The notes: generated by a model from the letters alone, not told the origin. A stretch of DNA of 61,842 bases from Saccharicrinis sp. (GCA_024635585.1 JAGXIP010000052.1:1-61842), one strand, 5' to 3'; numbered from the stretch's first letter, positions 22,517-33,500 are shown. Program-made: numbers and translations.

Positions 22517-22616
22517 TGGATAAGATATTGATGAACATTTAAGGTCTCAATGTTAAAAAATATAAAATAAGTCAGTATATCCAGATTTGAAAAACCCTCG
22601 AAGTACAATCATTTAT

Positions 22617-22624
22617 TACATTTG
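22617..22624 (+). promoter_or_regulatory. Candidate -7 box for serB
   Basis: TACATTTG fits TAnnTTTG and lies 25 bases before the serB ATG. The nearest upstream TTTG (22586) is somewhat too far for an ideal -33 box. Confidence 0.45.
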
Positions 22625-22649
22625 TCTTCTATACCTATTTATTTAAAAA

Positions 22650-23873
22650 ATGTCCAACAAAAGAGAAATTATTCTTGTAAATATATCCGGTGACGATAAG
22701 CCGGGACTCACTTCTTCTTTATCTGAGATTTTAGCTCAATATAATGTTCAAATATTGGATATTGGTCAGGCCGTGATTCATGACAATTTGGGCTTGGGCA
22801 TATTGTTTGAGGTACCCCAAGCCTACGAGTCGGCGCCTATTTTAAAGGATTTGCTATTCAAATCCTACGAAATAGGGGTGAAGATTAAGTTTACACCTAT
22901 CTCGGAACAACGTTATGCCGAGTGGGTTTCGCACCAAGGGAAAGAGCGTTATATTATAACTTTGCTTGCTCGGAAAATATCCGCCGAACATTTGGCTAAA
23001 GTAACCCGTATTATTTCGTCGCAAAAACTCAATATCGATACCATCACCCGCTTATCGGGAAGAGTTGATTTAAATACAAACTCGAAACAGAACAAGGCGG
23101 TGGTAGAGTTTTCGGTGAGAGGTTTGCCTGTTGATATGGCAATTATGAAGAGCGATTTTATGGATCTTGCGGGTAAAATTGGCGTCGATATAGCTTTTCA
23201 GGAAGACAATATATTTAGAAGAAACCGTCGTTTGGTATGTTTCGACATGGACTCTACCCTTATTCAAACCGAGGTGATAGATGAATTGGCCGAAAAAGCA
23301 GGCGTGGGCGACAAGGTTAAAAAAATTACCGAAGAGGCCATGTGCGGAAATATTGATTTTAACGAGAGTTTTATTCAACGGGTTTCCTTGCTCGAAGGCC
23401 TTAGCGAGAAAGCATTGAAAGAAGTTGCTGAAAATTTACCCATCACCGAAGGTGCCGAGAGATTAATGAAGACCCTGAATAAATATGGATATAAAACGGC
23501 CATTTTATCTGGCGGGTTCAATTATTTTGGCAATTATCTAAAAGCCAAATTAGGTGTCGATTACGTGTTTTCGAACGAGCTGGAAATTAAAGATGGCATG
23601 CTAACCGGAAAGCATGTGGGCGATATTGTGGATGGTAAGCGTAAAGCTGAATTGTTAAAGCTATTGGCTTTTAAAGAGGATATTCATTTGGATCAGGTGA
23701 TTGCCGTTGGCGATGGATCCAATGACTTACCTATGCTACAATTGGCAGGTCTGGGTATCGCTTTTCATGCCAAACCATTGGTAAAGGCTGGTGCCGACAA
23801 TTCTATATCTACCATAGGACTTGATGCCATTTTATATATGCTGGGCTTTAGAGATAGGGAAATTAATAAATAG
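22650..23873 (+). CDS. serB: Phosphoserine phosphatase with ACT domains
   Basis: Last step of serine synthesis: phosphoserine to serine. The 407-aa protein has two ACT-like regulatory domains (residues about 7-80 and 100-180), which probably sense serine, then a HAD phosphatase domain. CFDMDSTLIQTEV places the nucleophile at Asp199 and the acid/base at Asp201; ILSGGFNYFG is motif II, and VGDGSNDLPML is motif IV. Length and order match the long ACT-containing SerB of Bacteroidota. It appears to be a single-gene unit. Confidence 0.95.
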   Translation: MSNKREIILVNISGDDKPGLTSSLSEILAQYNVQILDIGQAVIHDNLGLGILFEVPQAYESAPILKDLLFKSYEIGVKIKFTPISEQRYAEWVSHQGKERYIITLLARKISAEHLAKVTRIISSQKLNIDTITRLSGRVDLNTNSKQNKAVVEFSVRGLPVDMAIMKSDFMDLAGKIGVDIAFQEDNIFRRNRRLVCFDMDSTLIQTEVIDELAEKAGVGDKVKKITEEAMCGNIDFNESFIQRVSLLEGLSEKALKEVAENLPITEGAERLMKTLNKYGYKTAILSGGFNYFGNYLKAKLGVDYVFSNELEIKDGMLTGKHVGDIVDGKRKAELLKLLAFKEDIHLDQVIAVGDGSNDLPMLQLAGLGIAFHAKPLVKAGADNSISTIGLDAILYMLGFRDREINK

Positions 23874-23874
23874 C

Positions 23875-24030
23875 TTTTAGCTGATGGCTTTTAGCTGATG
23901 GCAAGTGGCATTTAGGAGTGTTCGGTATTCGGCGATTCGTATTCGGCAAACAGCGTTCGGTTTTCAGCACTGCGGACTTTTGAGTGCCGACTGAATACTG
24001 AATAAATACTGAATACTGAGGACTGAATTT
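23875..24030. repeat. Degenerate word repeat downstream of serB
   Basis: Starts with two copies of agcttttagctgatgg, then runs of ttcggtattcgg-like words, then gaatactgaataaatactg words. It has the same character as the 10495 and 35510 repeats but uses different words. It lies between serB and the rplS terminator. Confidence 0.6.
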
Positions 24031-24037
24031 ATTTGAC

Positions 24038-24075
24038 AAAAAAATCCCCGAACATATACATGAACGGGGATTTTC
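24038..24075 (-). terminator. Intrinsic terminator of rplS
   Basis: A perfect 10-bp stem AAAATCCCCG / CGGGGATTTT with a 14-base loop, flanked by A- and T-runs, 15 bases past the rplS stop on the minus strand. It can also stop serB read-through. Confidence 0.9.
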
Positions 24076-24089
24076 TTATGAAGAGGTTT

Positions 24090-24443
24090 TTAAATTCTTC
24101 TTTTCTCTTTGATACGGGCTTTTTTACCAGTGCGCTCACGTAGATAGTAAATACGTTTTCTACGAACTTTACCGCGACGGTTAACCTCGATCGATTCGAT
24201 AAAAGGTGACTCCATTGGAAAAATTCTTTCAACCCCTTGGTTTCCTGACATTTTTCTTACGGTTACCATTTTTGTGGAACCAGTACCTTTAATCTGAATA
24301 ACTACACCTTTGAAAATCTGGATACGCTCCTTGTTTCCCTCTTTAATCTTGTACGATACAGAGATGGTGTCACCTGCTCCAAAAGAAGGCTTTTCTTTTG
24401 TTTCAGTTTTAAATGCTTCTTCGGCAATTTTAATTAAATCCAT
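24090..24443 (-). CDS. rplS: 50S ribosomal protein L19
   Basis: Ribosomal protein at the 30S-50S interface. The chosen ATG at 24443 gives [14 protein letters not shown] and 117 aa; an upstream in-frame extension of nine codons has no family support. Landmarks are [40 protein letters not shown] and [14 protein letters not shown]. The promoter lies about 100 bases upstream and overlaps the start of the tonB fragment on the opposite strand. Confidence 0.97.
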   Translation of the reverse strand: MDLIKIAEEAFKTETKEKPSFGAGDTISVSYKIKEGNKERIQIFKGVVIQIKGTGSTKMVTVRKMSGNQGVERIFPMESPFIESIEVNRRGKVRRKRIYYLRERTGKKARIKEKRRI

Positions 24444-24538
24444 TTTTTTAAAATATCTTGCATTTAACAAATACGTGCAATATTACGTGAACCGCTTGTT
24501 CAATAAGAGATTACATGCAGATTGTTTATAATCGGGCG

Positions 24539-24570
24539 CAAAGATAATCTTTTGTTTTGTTTTTTAACAA
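24539..24570 (-). promoter_or_regulatory. Promoter of rplS
   Basis: On the minus strand TTG (24570-24568) and TATCTTTG (24546-24539) are 21 bases apart, matching the Bacteroidota consensus. The opposite-strand tonB fragment begins inside this promoter. Confidence 0.6.
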
Positions 24571-25066
24571 TTTAGAGGCCTCTTTTTGTAACCTAAATAT
24601 AGTTGATGATGATGATGTTGAATTGGACGAAGAATTGGAATTGTTCGACAGTGAAACAGATCAGGATCAGATAATTGAAATAGTAGATGTACCCGTAACT
24701 TTAGAGGAAGAAGATGAGGCAGAAGCACCCATTTTTATGGTGGTGGAGGAGATGCCCATATTCCGTCCCGATATTTGCAGTACCTCGGAAGAGGGTAACC
24801 GGGAGTTGATGAAGTTTGTGTCTCAGGCGATTCGCTATCCCTTTATTGCAGCTGAAAACGGTATCCAGGGACGGGTTTATATTACTTTTGTGGTTTCGCC
24901 GCAAGGACGGGTAACCAATGTAGAGGTTGCCAGGGGCGTAGATTCTGCACTCGACAGGGAAGCAGTGCGTGTGGTGAATGAATTACCCGCTTTTTCGCCA
25001 GGCAAACAAAGAGGGAAATCCGTACGTGTACAGTATTCAATCCCTATTAATTTTGTTTTGCAATAG
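24557..25066 (+). pseudogene. TonB energy-transducer gene lacking its 5' end
   Basis: The frame encodes a good TonB C-terminal domain at about residues 85-169 (ENGIQGRVYITFVVSPQGRV, then VRVQYSIPINFVLQ). It is preceded by the acidic stretch LNIVDDDDVELDEELEL, which in Bacteroidota TonB proteins lies after the membrane anchor and proline-rich rod. Here both anchor and rod are missing; the frame enters directly at the acidic linker from within the rplS promoter, with only a TTG as possible start. Without the anchor it could not couple to ExbB/ExbD. I read it as a 5'-truncated remnant, although the remaining frame is intact. Confidence 0.7.
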
Positions 25067-25068
25067 TG

Positions 25069-25142
25069 TACTCACGGGGTGAATATAAACGTCACGCAAA
25101 TATTCACCCCGTGAGTAATAGTACATATTCACCCCGTGAGTA
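25069..25142. repeat. CACGGGGTGAATAT palindromic repeat, three half-sites
   Basis: TACTCACGGGGTGAATAT at 25069-25086 is followed by its exact inverse at 25100-25117 and a third inverse copy at 25125-25142. Each half is itself a small palindrome (TCAC-GGG-GTGA). It lies between converging tonB-remnant and prfC transcripts, 15 bases from the prfC stop, so it may also end transcription. Relatives occur at 40584, 42539 and 59498. Confidence 0.85.
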
Positions 25143-25157
25143 GTTAGTTCGTGCGTA

Positions 25158-26735
25158 TTAAAACTCACTGGTAAAATGAAACTCAATATCCTTAAAGTTT
25201 TGCTGAGCAAGCTGCAACATATACGATGAGTCAGCTAAAAACACATCTCGCCCTTGTTTATCTTTGGCCATATATTGCGTTTTGCGCAATTTAAAATCTG
25301 CAAGTTCCGCGGCATTTTTCGATCGTATCCAGCAGGCTTTGTAAAGGTTGATGGGCTCGTATCGACACTTCGCATTATACTCGTGATTTAAACGATACTC
25401 TATCACTTCAAACTGCAGTGCCCCAACGGTTCCAATAATCTTGCGTCCATTAAACTGGCTTGTAAAAAGCTGCGCCACACCTTCATCCATCAATTGATCT
25501 ATCCCTTTGTTTAGCTGTTTGGTTTTCATGGGATCGGCGTTTTCAATATACCTAAATAGTTCGGGTGAGAAGCTGGGTAAGCCTTTGAAGCTTATTTTTT
25601 CGCCTTCGGTAATTGTATCACCAATAATAAAGTTACCCGAATCGGGCAATCCTACAATATCGCCAGGATAAGCTTCGTCGATGATTGATTTTTTTTCGGC
25701 CATAAATGCCGTGGGGCTCGAAAATTTGTAGTTTTTGCCCTGACGAACATGGAGGTAACTTTTATTTCGTTCAAACTTACCCGAGCATATTTTTACAAAA
25801 GCAATACGGTTGCGATGGTTGGGATCCATATTGGCATGGATTTTAAACACAAAGCCGCTGAATTTCTCTTCCGACGGTTCTATTGTTCGAGTTTTCGTTA
25901 CTGATGGCTGGGGTGAAGGGGCTATCTGTATAAAACAATTTAAAAGCTCGTTTACTCCAAAGTTGTTAAGTGCACTCCCGAAAAATACTGGAGCCAGCTC
26001 GCCTTTAAGGTATTTGGTATTATCAAATGCAGGAAATACGCCATCCATCAGTTCCAGTTCATCACGAACCAACTCTGCGGGAGCTTTGCCAATGATGTTT
26101 TCTAGTTCGGGGTCTTTTATATCGTTAATGGCTATCGCTTCTTGTACGGTTTGTTTATTGGCTTCAAAAAGGTTAAGGTTTTGTTCAAAGATATTATATA
26201 CACCTTGAAAGGAAGGGCCATTGCCTATGGGCCAACTCAACGGGCGCACGTTAATTTGCAGTTCGTCCTCTACCTCTTCCAATAAATCAAAAGGATCTTT
26301 GCTGGGGCGATCCATCTTATTTATAAAAACCATAACAGGAGTTTTGCGCATGCGGCAAACCTCCATCAGCTTACGCGTTTGGTTTTCTACACCTTTAGCG
26401 GCATCTACCACAATAATTACACTATCAACGGCTGTTAGGGTTCTAAAAGTATCCTCAGCAAAATCCTGGTGACCAGGTGTGTCCAATATATTTACTTTGT
26501 GATCTTTATACTCAAAACCCATCACAGAGGTAGCCACCGATATACCACGTTGTTTTTCTATCTCCATAAAATCGGAGGTAGCTGTCTTTTTTATTTTGTT
26601 TGATTTAACCGCACCTGCCACATGGATGGCACCACCAAAAAGCAGCAGTTTTTCTGTCAGGGTAGTTTTTCCGGCATCGGGGTGACTAATAATGGCAAAG
26701 GTTCTTCGGCGTTGTATCTCTTGTAAAAAGCCCAT
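25158..26735 (-). CDS. prfC: Peptide chain release factor 3
   Basis: A translational GTPase that recycles RF1/RF2 from the ribosome. 525 aa, full length. G1 is [16 protein letters not shown] near residue 18, G2 lies around [16 protein letters not shown]3 is [16 protein letters not shown], and G4 is [13 protein letters not shown]3 features include [19 protein letters not shown] and the [17 protein letters not shown] segment. It is a single-gene unit with a palindromic repeat immediately after its stop. Confidence 0.97.
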   Translation of the reverse strand: MGFLQEIQRRRTFAIISHPDAGKTTLTEKLLLFGGAIHVAGAVKSNKIKKTATSDFMEIEKQRGISVATSVMGFEYKDHKVNILDTPGHQDFAEDTFRTLTAVDSVIIVVDAAKGVENQTRKLMEVCRMRKTPVMVFINKMDRPSKDPFDLLEEVEDELQINVRPLSWPIGNGPSFQGVYNIFEQNLNLFEANKQTVQEAIAINDIKDPELENIIGKAPAELVRDELELMDGVFPAFDNTKYLKGELAPVFFGSALNNFGVNELLNCFIQIAPSPQPSVTKTRTIEPSEEKFSGFVFKIHANMDPNHRNRIAFVKICSGKFERNKSYLHVRQGKNYKFSSPTAFMAEKKSIIDEAYPGDIVGLPDSGNFIIGDTITEGEKISFKGLPSFSPELFRYIENADPMKTKQLNKGIDQLMDEGVAQLFTSQFNGRKIIGTVGALQFEVIEYRLNHEYNAKCRYEPINLYKACWIRSKNAAELADFKLRKTQYMAKDKQGRDVFLADSSYMLQLAQQNFKDIEFHFTSEF

Positions 26736-27165
26736 AATATCATATTATAAAAACGAGCGCAAATGTAATCATTGTATTAATACTATCAGATTATCATGCT
26801 TTTTTTATTGAAATTTTAATAAATAAGGTATTGTCTAAATTGATAAACAATTATATATTTGTGGCCAATGAATAAAAAATGCGGATGGCAATGTCTGCTG
26901 TTTTGGGTTCTGAGAATCGTTTAGCAAATAAATCTGCCTCTCTGTAAGCCGCATTTAGTATCGATTTCACAACAATAATTAGTGTTTATGTAACAATTTT
27001 ATTTGGTATTCGTATCAAATTAAAATGTTTGACAAATGGTTTGACCAAAGGTGATTAGTTTGGATGTATTCAAAAAAATATTGAGTCGAACATTACCTTA
27101 GAGTTTAAAAATAGTATCTATTAACATTTTGCCTTGTGGCAGAATAAGCATAAAAAATACCAGCT
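26736..27165 (+). promoter_or_regulatory. Promoter and long leader upstream of the M23 peptidase gene
   Basis: This 430-base gene-free stretch lies between divergent genes. TTG at 26831 and TATATTTG at 26854-26861 form a well-spaced + strand promoter, but the next CDS starts 305 bases later. The sequence after it contains ATGCGG (about 26880) and GCCGCAT (about 26949) that could close a stem about 80 bases long. A long untranslated leader or a small RNA is possible; no terminator is seen. Confidence 0.4.
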
Positions 27166-28140
27166 ATGGCAAAAGAGAAATACGTATTTAATCCGGAAAC
27201 TTTAATTTATGATGCAGTTGATGCATCATTTAAGACTAAAGTCAAGCGGTTTATCCCTTACATGGTGGTAGGTGTGTTTTTAGGAGTGGCTGTTTTTGCA
27301 GTATTGGCGTTTGGAACTTACGCCACTCCCAAAGAAAGATTGCAGGCACAAATGATCGGTAAGCTAAAAACAAACCAGAAGTTGTTGAATAAAAGAATTA
27401 GCGATGCTAGTAGCACCTTGCAAAATTTGGTGGCGTTAGATGATAGCTTATACAGAACCATGTTAGGCGAAAAAGCATTAAATAGCTCGATTAGACAAGC
27501 AGGTACTGGAGGTAGCAATAAATATGAAGATTTAGAAAGAACAGATACGCCCAAAGAAATTTTAGAATCGTTTAAAAACTTGGATAAATTAGTTGCCAAA
27601 ATGAATGTTCAGGAAAGTTCATATAAAGATCTTTTTAAAAAGAGCTTGGCAAATATGGATAGATTACAACATTTACCTGCTATTATACCCGTAGCCAACT
27701 GGGATTTGAAACGTATTGGATCAGGTTTTTCACCTCGTCGATTTCATCCTATACTAAACAGATGGCGCCCTCATAAAGGAATTGATTTGGTGGCTAGTAC
27801 AGGTACACACATTTATTCTTCGGCCAATGGTAGAGTTAAAGAGGTGAGATATTCGGATAGTTTTGGCAAGATGGTGGAGATAGACCATGGATTTGGATTA
27901 GTTAGCTTATATGCACACATGAGCAAGCAAAACGTAAAAGTGGGAGAGCAGGTGAAACGTGGACAGATTATTGGCGAAATAGGGAGTACAGGTCTTTCGG
28001 GTGGTCCACACCTACATTACGAAGTGCATTTGAATGGCGTAGAGGTGGATCCGGTAAAATACTTTTTTAACGATTTAAGCCCACAGGAATATAAAGCGGT
28101 AGTGGCTCAATCGCAAAGTATAGAATTTTGTATGGAATAA
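27166..28140 (+). CDS. M23-family peptidoglycan endopeptidase
   Basis: A 324-aa membrane-anchored protein: cytoplasmic N-terminus, one transmembrane segment at about residues 31-51 (YMVVGVFLGVAVFAVLAFG), a helical coiled-coil-like region to about 180, then a LytM/M23 domain. Zinc ligands are visible in RPHKGIDLV (His, Asp) and HLHYEVHLNG (His-x-His). M23 enzymes cut peptide crosslinks in the cell wall. It has a strong downstream terminator and a long upstream leader; no partner such as FtsE/FtsX is adjacent. Confidence 0.92.
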   Translation: MAKEKYVFNPETLIYDAVDASFKTKVKRFIPYMVVGVFLGVAVFAVLAFGTYATPKERLQAQMIGKLKTNQKLLNKRISDASSTLQNLVALDDSLYRTMLGEKALNSSIRQAGTGGSNKYEDLERTDTPKEILESFKNLDKLVAKMNVQESSYKDLFKKSLANMDRLQHLPAIIPVANWDLKRIGSGFSPRRFHPILNRWRPHKGIDLVASTGTHIYSSANGRVKEVRYSDSFGKMVEIDHGFGLVSLYAHMSKQNVKVGEQVKRGQIIGEIGSTGLSGGPHLHYEVHLNGVEVDPVKYFFNDLSPQEYKAVVAQSQSIEFCME

Positions 28141-28162
28141 ATAATAGCACAGAAGATAGTTT

Positions 28163-28191
28163 AAAAGGAATCCAGATTGGGTTCCTTTTTT
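28163..28191 (+). terminator. Intrinsic terminator of the M23 gene
   Basis: Stem AAAGGAATCC / GGGTTCCTTT (one G-U pair) with a 5-base loop and a T-run, 24 bases past the stop. Confidence 0.85.
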
Positions 28192-28310
28192 GTTTCTATC
28201 GTTTTTTATTCTTCAACGCATTTTTGGGTTAAGTCTTATTGTTTTTTTTAATACCATACATTTCTTATTATATTTATCGTCATAAATTTTAATGCTTATA
28301 TTTTTTGTAA

Positions 28311-28424
28311 ATATGAAACGAGCCATGAGAGTTGCTTCTCACAAAGGGGAATGATTGTAATGGCGAGTTCCCCCGAATCAAGTTCGGGGCAAGCTATGTG
28401 GCAAATAAAATCAATTATAAACAT
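28311..28424 (+). promoter_or_regulatory. Conserved leader element, copy 1
   Basis: Begins ATGAAACGAGCCATGAGAG and ends exactly at the ATG of the sialate esterase (aattataaacatATG). It contains a short hairpin (GAGA..TCTC), a 13-codon upstream ORF (MKRAMRVASHKGE, stop TGA), the block AATGATTGTAATGGCGAGTT, and a 24-bp palindrome insert at 28372-28395. Copies 2 and 3 lie at 43098 and 59992. Role unknown; a cis-acting RNA leader is the simplest reading. Confidence 0.6.
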
Positions 28425-30371
28425 ATGAAAAAAGTTGTATTTGCGCTATCACTCTTTATTGTATTGATTGGTAGCACGCGGGCCGATGTTAAAGTGGCTC
28501 AAATTTTTAGCTCCAACATGGTACTTCAGCAAGGACTTGCAAATCCGCTTTGGGGCTGGGCCGATAAAAACGAGAGAATCACTATCCAATTTGCAGGTAA
28601 AACAATTAAAATCAAAGCCGATAAAAACGGGAAGTGGAAAACAACACTTCCGGTGATGGAATATGGAGGTCCTTATTCCTTGGTAATTGAAGGAAAAAAT
28701 AAGATAGAGTTTAAAGATATTCTAATAGGCGAGGTTTGGGTTTGTTCCGGACAGTCGAATATGGAATGGATTGTAAATAATGTTAACAACAGTGATAAGG
28801 AAATAGCCGAAGCTAATTATCCTAAGTTGCGGATGTTCACGGTACCTAAAAAAACAAGTCAATTTCCTATGACTGATTTGGAAGGTGGACAGTGGGAGGA
28901 GTGCAACCCTGGTACTGTTGGTCATTTTTCGGCGGTGGGTTATTTCTTCGCTCGCAAGTTACTTAGCGAACTCAACGTACCCATCGGTATGATTCATACT
29001 TCATGGGGAGGAACCGTTGCCGAAACATGGATTAGTCCTGAGAATGTGGCCAAAGATCCCGATTTCGTGCAAGCATTATCCGAATTGAAACAATTGGATA
29101 TGGATAATTATAAGCAGGTAAAACTAAATAAGATATCGGCACTTTTTGGGGGGCAAATTCCTTCTGAGGATGTGGGATTAATAGATGGTAAAGCACTGTA
29201 TGCTGATTCAAACTTGAAGGATGAGGATTGGTCCAACATTAAAACTCCCTTGGCTTGGGAAAATGGTGGCTACCCTGAAGTGGATGGCGTAGCATGGTAT
29301 CGTACCCGTTTTACGCTGACTAAAGAGCAGGCTCAAAATAGTGGTGAGCTCTATTTATCCAAAGTGGACGACCAGGACATGACCTGGATTAATGGAAAGT
29401 TGGTAGGTGAAACCAATGATTACACTGAGGAGCGTATATATCAGGTGCCTATTGGGATTTTAAAAGAGGGTGAAAATGTACTGGCTGTGCGTGTTGTAGA
29501 TACCGGTGGTGGTGGAGGTATATATGGAAAGGATAATGATCTGTTTCTGAAACTTAAGGATGAGCGGATCCTTTTAGCCGGAAACTGGAAAATAAGGTTC
29601 ACCAATGTTTCAATAGCTACCACAGGAATAACCCCTAATACATATCCAACATTGCTTTACAATGGGATGATTAACCCTATTCTTCCATATGGAATTAAGG
29701 GTGCTATTTGGTACCAAGGTGAATCCAATGCCAGCAGGGCTTTTCAGTATCAGAGGGTTTTTCAGACACTTATTAAGGACTGGCGCCAACAATGGGGGAT
29801 AGGTGATTTTCCGTTTTTATGGGTGCAATTGGCTAATTTTATGCAACCCGATGAACAACCTGTGGATAGCGATTGGGCAGAGCTTCGCGAAGCGCAAACC
29901 ATGGCTTTGGCCTTGCCAAATACTGGAATGGCCTTGGCTATTGATATAGGCGAAGCCAATGATATTCATCCCCGTAATAAGCAGGATGTAGGTTTGCGTT
30001 TGGGGCTAAATGCACTTAAAGTAGCATATCATAAGGATGTGGTTAACTCAGGCCCCATGTTTCAATCAATGGAAGTTAATGGTAATAAAGCCATTATTCA
30101 TTTTACCGAAACAGGCAGTGGGTTGATGCTCAAGGATAAATATGGTTATGTAAACGCTTTTAGCATTGCTGGTGCCAACAAGAAGTTTTATTGGGCTAAA
30201 GGTGAAATTCTCGATAATAATTCAGTTGTTGTTTATTCAGGGGAGGTAGAAAATCCTGTTGCGGTACGTTTTGGCTGGGGCAATAACCCAGACGACCTGA
30301 ACCTATATAATAAAGAAGATCTTCCGGCTGTGCCATTCCGTACGGATAAGTGGAAAGAAATTACAGAGTAA
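28425..30371 (+). CDS. Secreted sialate O-acetylesterase
   Basis: A 648-aa exported enzyme that removes O-acetyl groups from sialic acids or related sugars. The ATG at 28425 starts a signal peptide (MKKVVFALSLFIVLIGSTRA); upstream in-frame sequence belongs to the leader element. The SGNH-type hydrolase is split by a beta-sandwich insert at about residues 250-390. The catalytic serine is Ser111 in CSGQSNMEW; the Asp-His pair is D513-I-H515 in ANDIHPRNK. No sialidase or sialic-acid transport gene is nearby, so it may act on other acetylated glycans. Ends at a shared terminator. Confidence 0.92.
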   Translation: MKKVVFALSLFIVLIGSTRADVKVAQIFSSNMVLQQGLANPLWGWADKNERITIQFAGKTIKIKADKNGKWKTTLPVMEYGGPYSLVIEGKNKIEFKDILIGEVWVCSGQSNMEWIVNNVNNSDKEIAEANYPKLRMFTVPKKTSQFPMTDLEGGQWEECNPGTVGHFSAVGYFFARKLLSELNVPIGMIHTSWGGTVAETWISPENVAKDPDFVQALSELKQLDMDNYKQVKLNKISALFGGQIPSEDVGLIDGKALYADSNLKDEDWSNIKTPLAWENGGYPEVDGVAWYRTRFTLTKEQAQNSGELYLSKVDDQDMTWINGKLVGETNDYTEERIYQVPIGILKEGENVLAVRVVDTGGGGGIYGKDNDLFLKLKDERILLAGNWKIRFTNVSIATTGITPNTYPTLLYNGMINPILPYGIKGAIWYQGESNASRAFQYQRVFQTLIKDWRQQWGIGDFPFLWVQLANFMQPDEQPVDSDWAELREAQTMALALPNTGMALAIDIGEANDIHPRNKQDVGLRLGLNALKVAYHKDVVNSGPMFQSMEVNGNKAIIHFTETGSGLMLKDKYGYVNAFSIAGANKKFYWAKGEILDNNSVVVYSGEVENPVAVRFGWGNNPDDLNLYNKEDLPAVPFRTDKWKEITE

Positions 30372-30386
30372 CAAATTGTGAAAAAT

Positions 30387-30434
30387 AAAAAGTCCCTTTT
30401 TTAGCATTTTATATGCCGGAAAAGGGATTTTTTT
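30387..30434. terminator. Bidirectional terminator between sialate esterase and tamB
   Basis: AAAAAGTCCCTTTT (30387-30400) pairs with AAAAGGGATTTTTTT (from 30421) around a 20-base loop. It lies between converging genes and has T-runs in both directions. Confidence 0.8.
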
Positions 30435-30515
30435 GGTTCTGTATTTATTTTTAAATAGTTGTGTTACTCTCTATAATCGATATAGCACCATTTTTTTAAT
30501 CCTACTTGGTCTAAA

Positions 30516-33500
30516 TCATTCCGTTTCCTCTTCTTTTTTTGCTTTCCCTGTAATCCAGTTCCAATACTTACGTATGAGTTCGCCAACGGTGTTAAACTCC
30601 TCCTGGTACGACAAGCCCACACCTTGGGTAGTAGGAGAGTTGTCGAAACTAAAGTCGTCGTTGCTATGGGTATATGCTTTGGCACGCAAACTTCCCGAGC
30701 GGTTTAGTTTAACGTCCAAATCGAAGTCGCCCACTATGTTGCTCGAATTTTGGTTTGGGATGCCATACCGTCCATATTTGCCATATTCTACATTGCCATT
30801 TAAGGTTACACGGTCGTTAAATATTTGGGTGGATAGTGCCACTTCTATTTGTTCGCTCGAAATTTCGTCCTGTGGTCGGTAGCTGAAACCTACATCCACA
30901 TCTTCAATCATTTGCGACACCAAACTACTGATTTGCGACGAGATGAGTTCGTAAGTATAAGCATTGGCCAGATTGGAGTTTTGACCCTCAGCAGCCGAAG
31001 CGCTGTAACTGGGTGTGTAAAACCTATTGAGAACCAATAAAGAAAGAACTTGTCGGTTAAGCTCCTCCTCGGTACTTATGGCCTCACGGATAATGTTTTG
31101 TGTGCTCTGCTCCAAGGTGGGTGCCGAAATGTTAAAGTTGATATTAGGTTGCGAAAGACGATTGCTTAATATCAAATCGCAGTTAATAGGTACCCTGCCT
31201 GATATATCGCTTGATGAGCTGGTAGCTCCCATAAGCGATTGCAGCGAGGCTTTAAGCTTGTAAGTAGCGGTAATGTCAATATTAGCATCATAGGGGCTGC
31301 CTTCCCAAACGATAGATCCACCCTTGTTAATGTCAAACCTTTTGTTTACCAAGTTCTCTAAGGAAAACATATAATCACCCTTCTCGGTCGTGTAATCGCC
31401 CAAAAAGCTTATTTCTCCTTCTTTACTACGTTGTATTTGTATGCTGCCTTTGCCCCAACTTTTAAGTATATTACCTCCGGCAGTTTTAAAAATAACCTGA
31501 ACCTGGGCATCCGGAGTAATGTCCACACCCATGTTTAAATTGTAATTCGATATTTCTACGCGGTATTCCTCTTGCTTTTGCTTTGCTTTTTTAAGCGTAT
31601 CGTTGGGCTGTACAAAACGGATAAAATTATTGTCTAGTGCTTCCTCATCGTCCGATATGGGAATGTAAAACTTTGTATTGGGCTTTGTTTGGCCATTGAT
31701 GTCCAGCGTTAAATCGTCTGGTTTTCCCCATATTGCCAAATCGCCATCGGCATAAACAGTACCGTAATATAAGGGGTTGTCTTTTTCTTGGGTGTTAAGT
31801 ACCAGCATATTGTTGGTATGAACATATAAGTCGAAGGACATATTGCTGAAACCCTGATGGCGGATACTTCCGTCGAAGCGTCCTTTTCGTCCACGAGGAT
31901 CTGTTAGAGTCATCTTTTTAAATACAAATGATTCAGGGGTAATAATAACGGAATCTTCCACAAAAAAGGAGCACTGTAAAAGATCTACATCAAATTTGGC
32001 CTTGTTAACTTTTATGGCAGCTTCGAGGCCAAAACCATGTTCGGTTTGCAGTAGTCGCACATTGCCCGAGGTGGTACCTTTTAGGTTTTGTATGGCCGCA
32101 TTGGTATATAGGTTTACAAAACTTATAGGCAAACTATCCAGCTCAAAATCAAAACTATAATCATTGTCTGATGGTTTGTAGTAGCCTTTTCCGCTCAGTG
32201 GACGTGAATTATTATTTTCTATAAGCGCTTTCACAAGCACGGCATTTTGCAAATTGCTCCAATTTGATTCTATATTTAAATGCCCAATATCCTCATTGTT
32301 AATTTTAAATCCATCGAGATCCAATTGACTGGTTATGATGGGTTCTTCTAAGCTGCCTTTCAATTCAAGCGATCCGTTCAACAGTCCATCAAATGTGATG
32401 CTACTCAGATTGAATAAAGAAGTTAAATCGCCTATGTTTATGTTCTGAAAATAGGTAGTTAATGCCCCCTTCATGTCTGTATCCAGCGATCCGTTAATGT
32501 TAATTTCTTGGTTGCGATGGTGCACCCTAAAGGTATTTACTCTTAAACCTGCGGGGCTTAAATTGATTTCTGAATCCTGTATAGTCCAAAGTGAGTCATA
32601 TACTCTTACATAGGATGGCAACAGGTTTATTTTAGAGTATACGTCGCCCTCGTCTGTTCTATTTAATTTTGTACTTGTATTTATTTTTCCTTCACCGGGG
32701 TTTTCGTCTGTATTTTTCCAGCCAAAGTTGAGTTGGATAGAATCATTTGAAGCATTTTGGGACAGCTCAAAGTTGTGAAGAGGGATGATTTTTCCTATTC
32801 CAAAAACTTTGCTACTCAATTGGGTATTTAGGCGCCCCGTGAGGGTATTCACTGCTATATCTAAATTTTGAGCCGAAAAGGAATTGTATTTAATTTCGTT
32901 AAAATTACCTTTAATTTGCAATTGCTTGCTGTAACTGTTCATGCTGCCGTGGATGTTACTACTGTCGGATACCAGCAGTTTACTCTGGAAGGCCTTCATC
33001 AGCTCCGATAGATTTTTGGTGTCGATGTTAAAGACAAATCTATCGCGATAATTATTTTCACTTGGTGCAGGAAACAAGGACGGCACATACTCTGATAATA
33101 CCTGCTTTATGGATTTAGGCATGGTATTTAGGTCAAAGTTGCCGGTGAGCTGTGCATCTAATAATTCCGATTTTAGTGTTATTTCTTTTTCCAGTTGGTC
33201 TTGTTTGGCATTCAGTATCAGCGAATCTATCAAAAAAGTTTGCTCGTCGATGATAAAACTACCTTTATGCAAAACGGTAGTTCCTGAGAGGGAGTTTATA
33301 CTTTTTCCGCTAAGCGATGAAGTGAGCATGAGGCTCAGCCTACTGTCCACAAGATTGGGCGCTATGTTCAGTTTGTCGAGCCGTACATCATTTAAAATTG
33401 CACTAAAATCAAATTCTGGAATATGTTCGCTAAAATCAACTACACCATTAAACAGCAGCTGTGCATTGGGATCGTTTAAATTAATTTTACCGTTAAAACG

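Noticed and set aside
26862..26965. 6S RNA
   Set aside because: Only one short closing stem is visible and no central bubble or terminator could be confirmed by eye; kept only as a low-interest finding.
28332..28424. N-terminal extension of the sialate esterase through the leader
   Set aside because: A complete signal peptide starts at 28425 and the upstream sequence is a repeated leader whose frame differs between copies.
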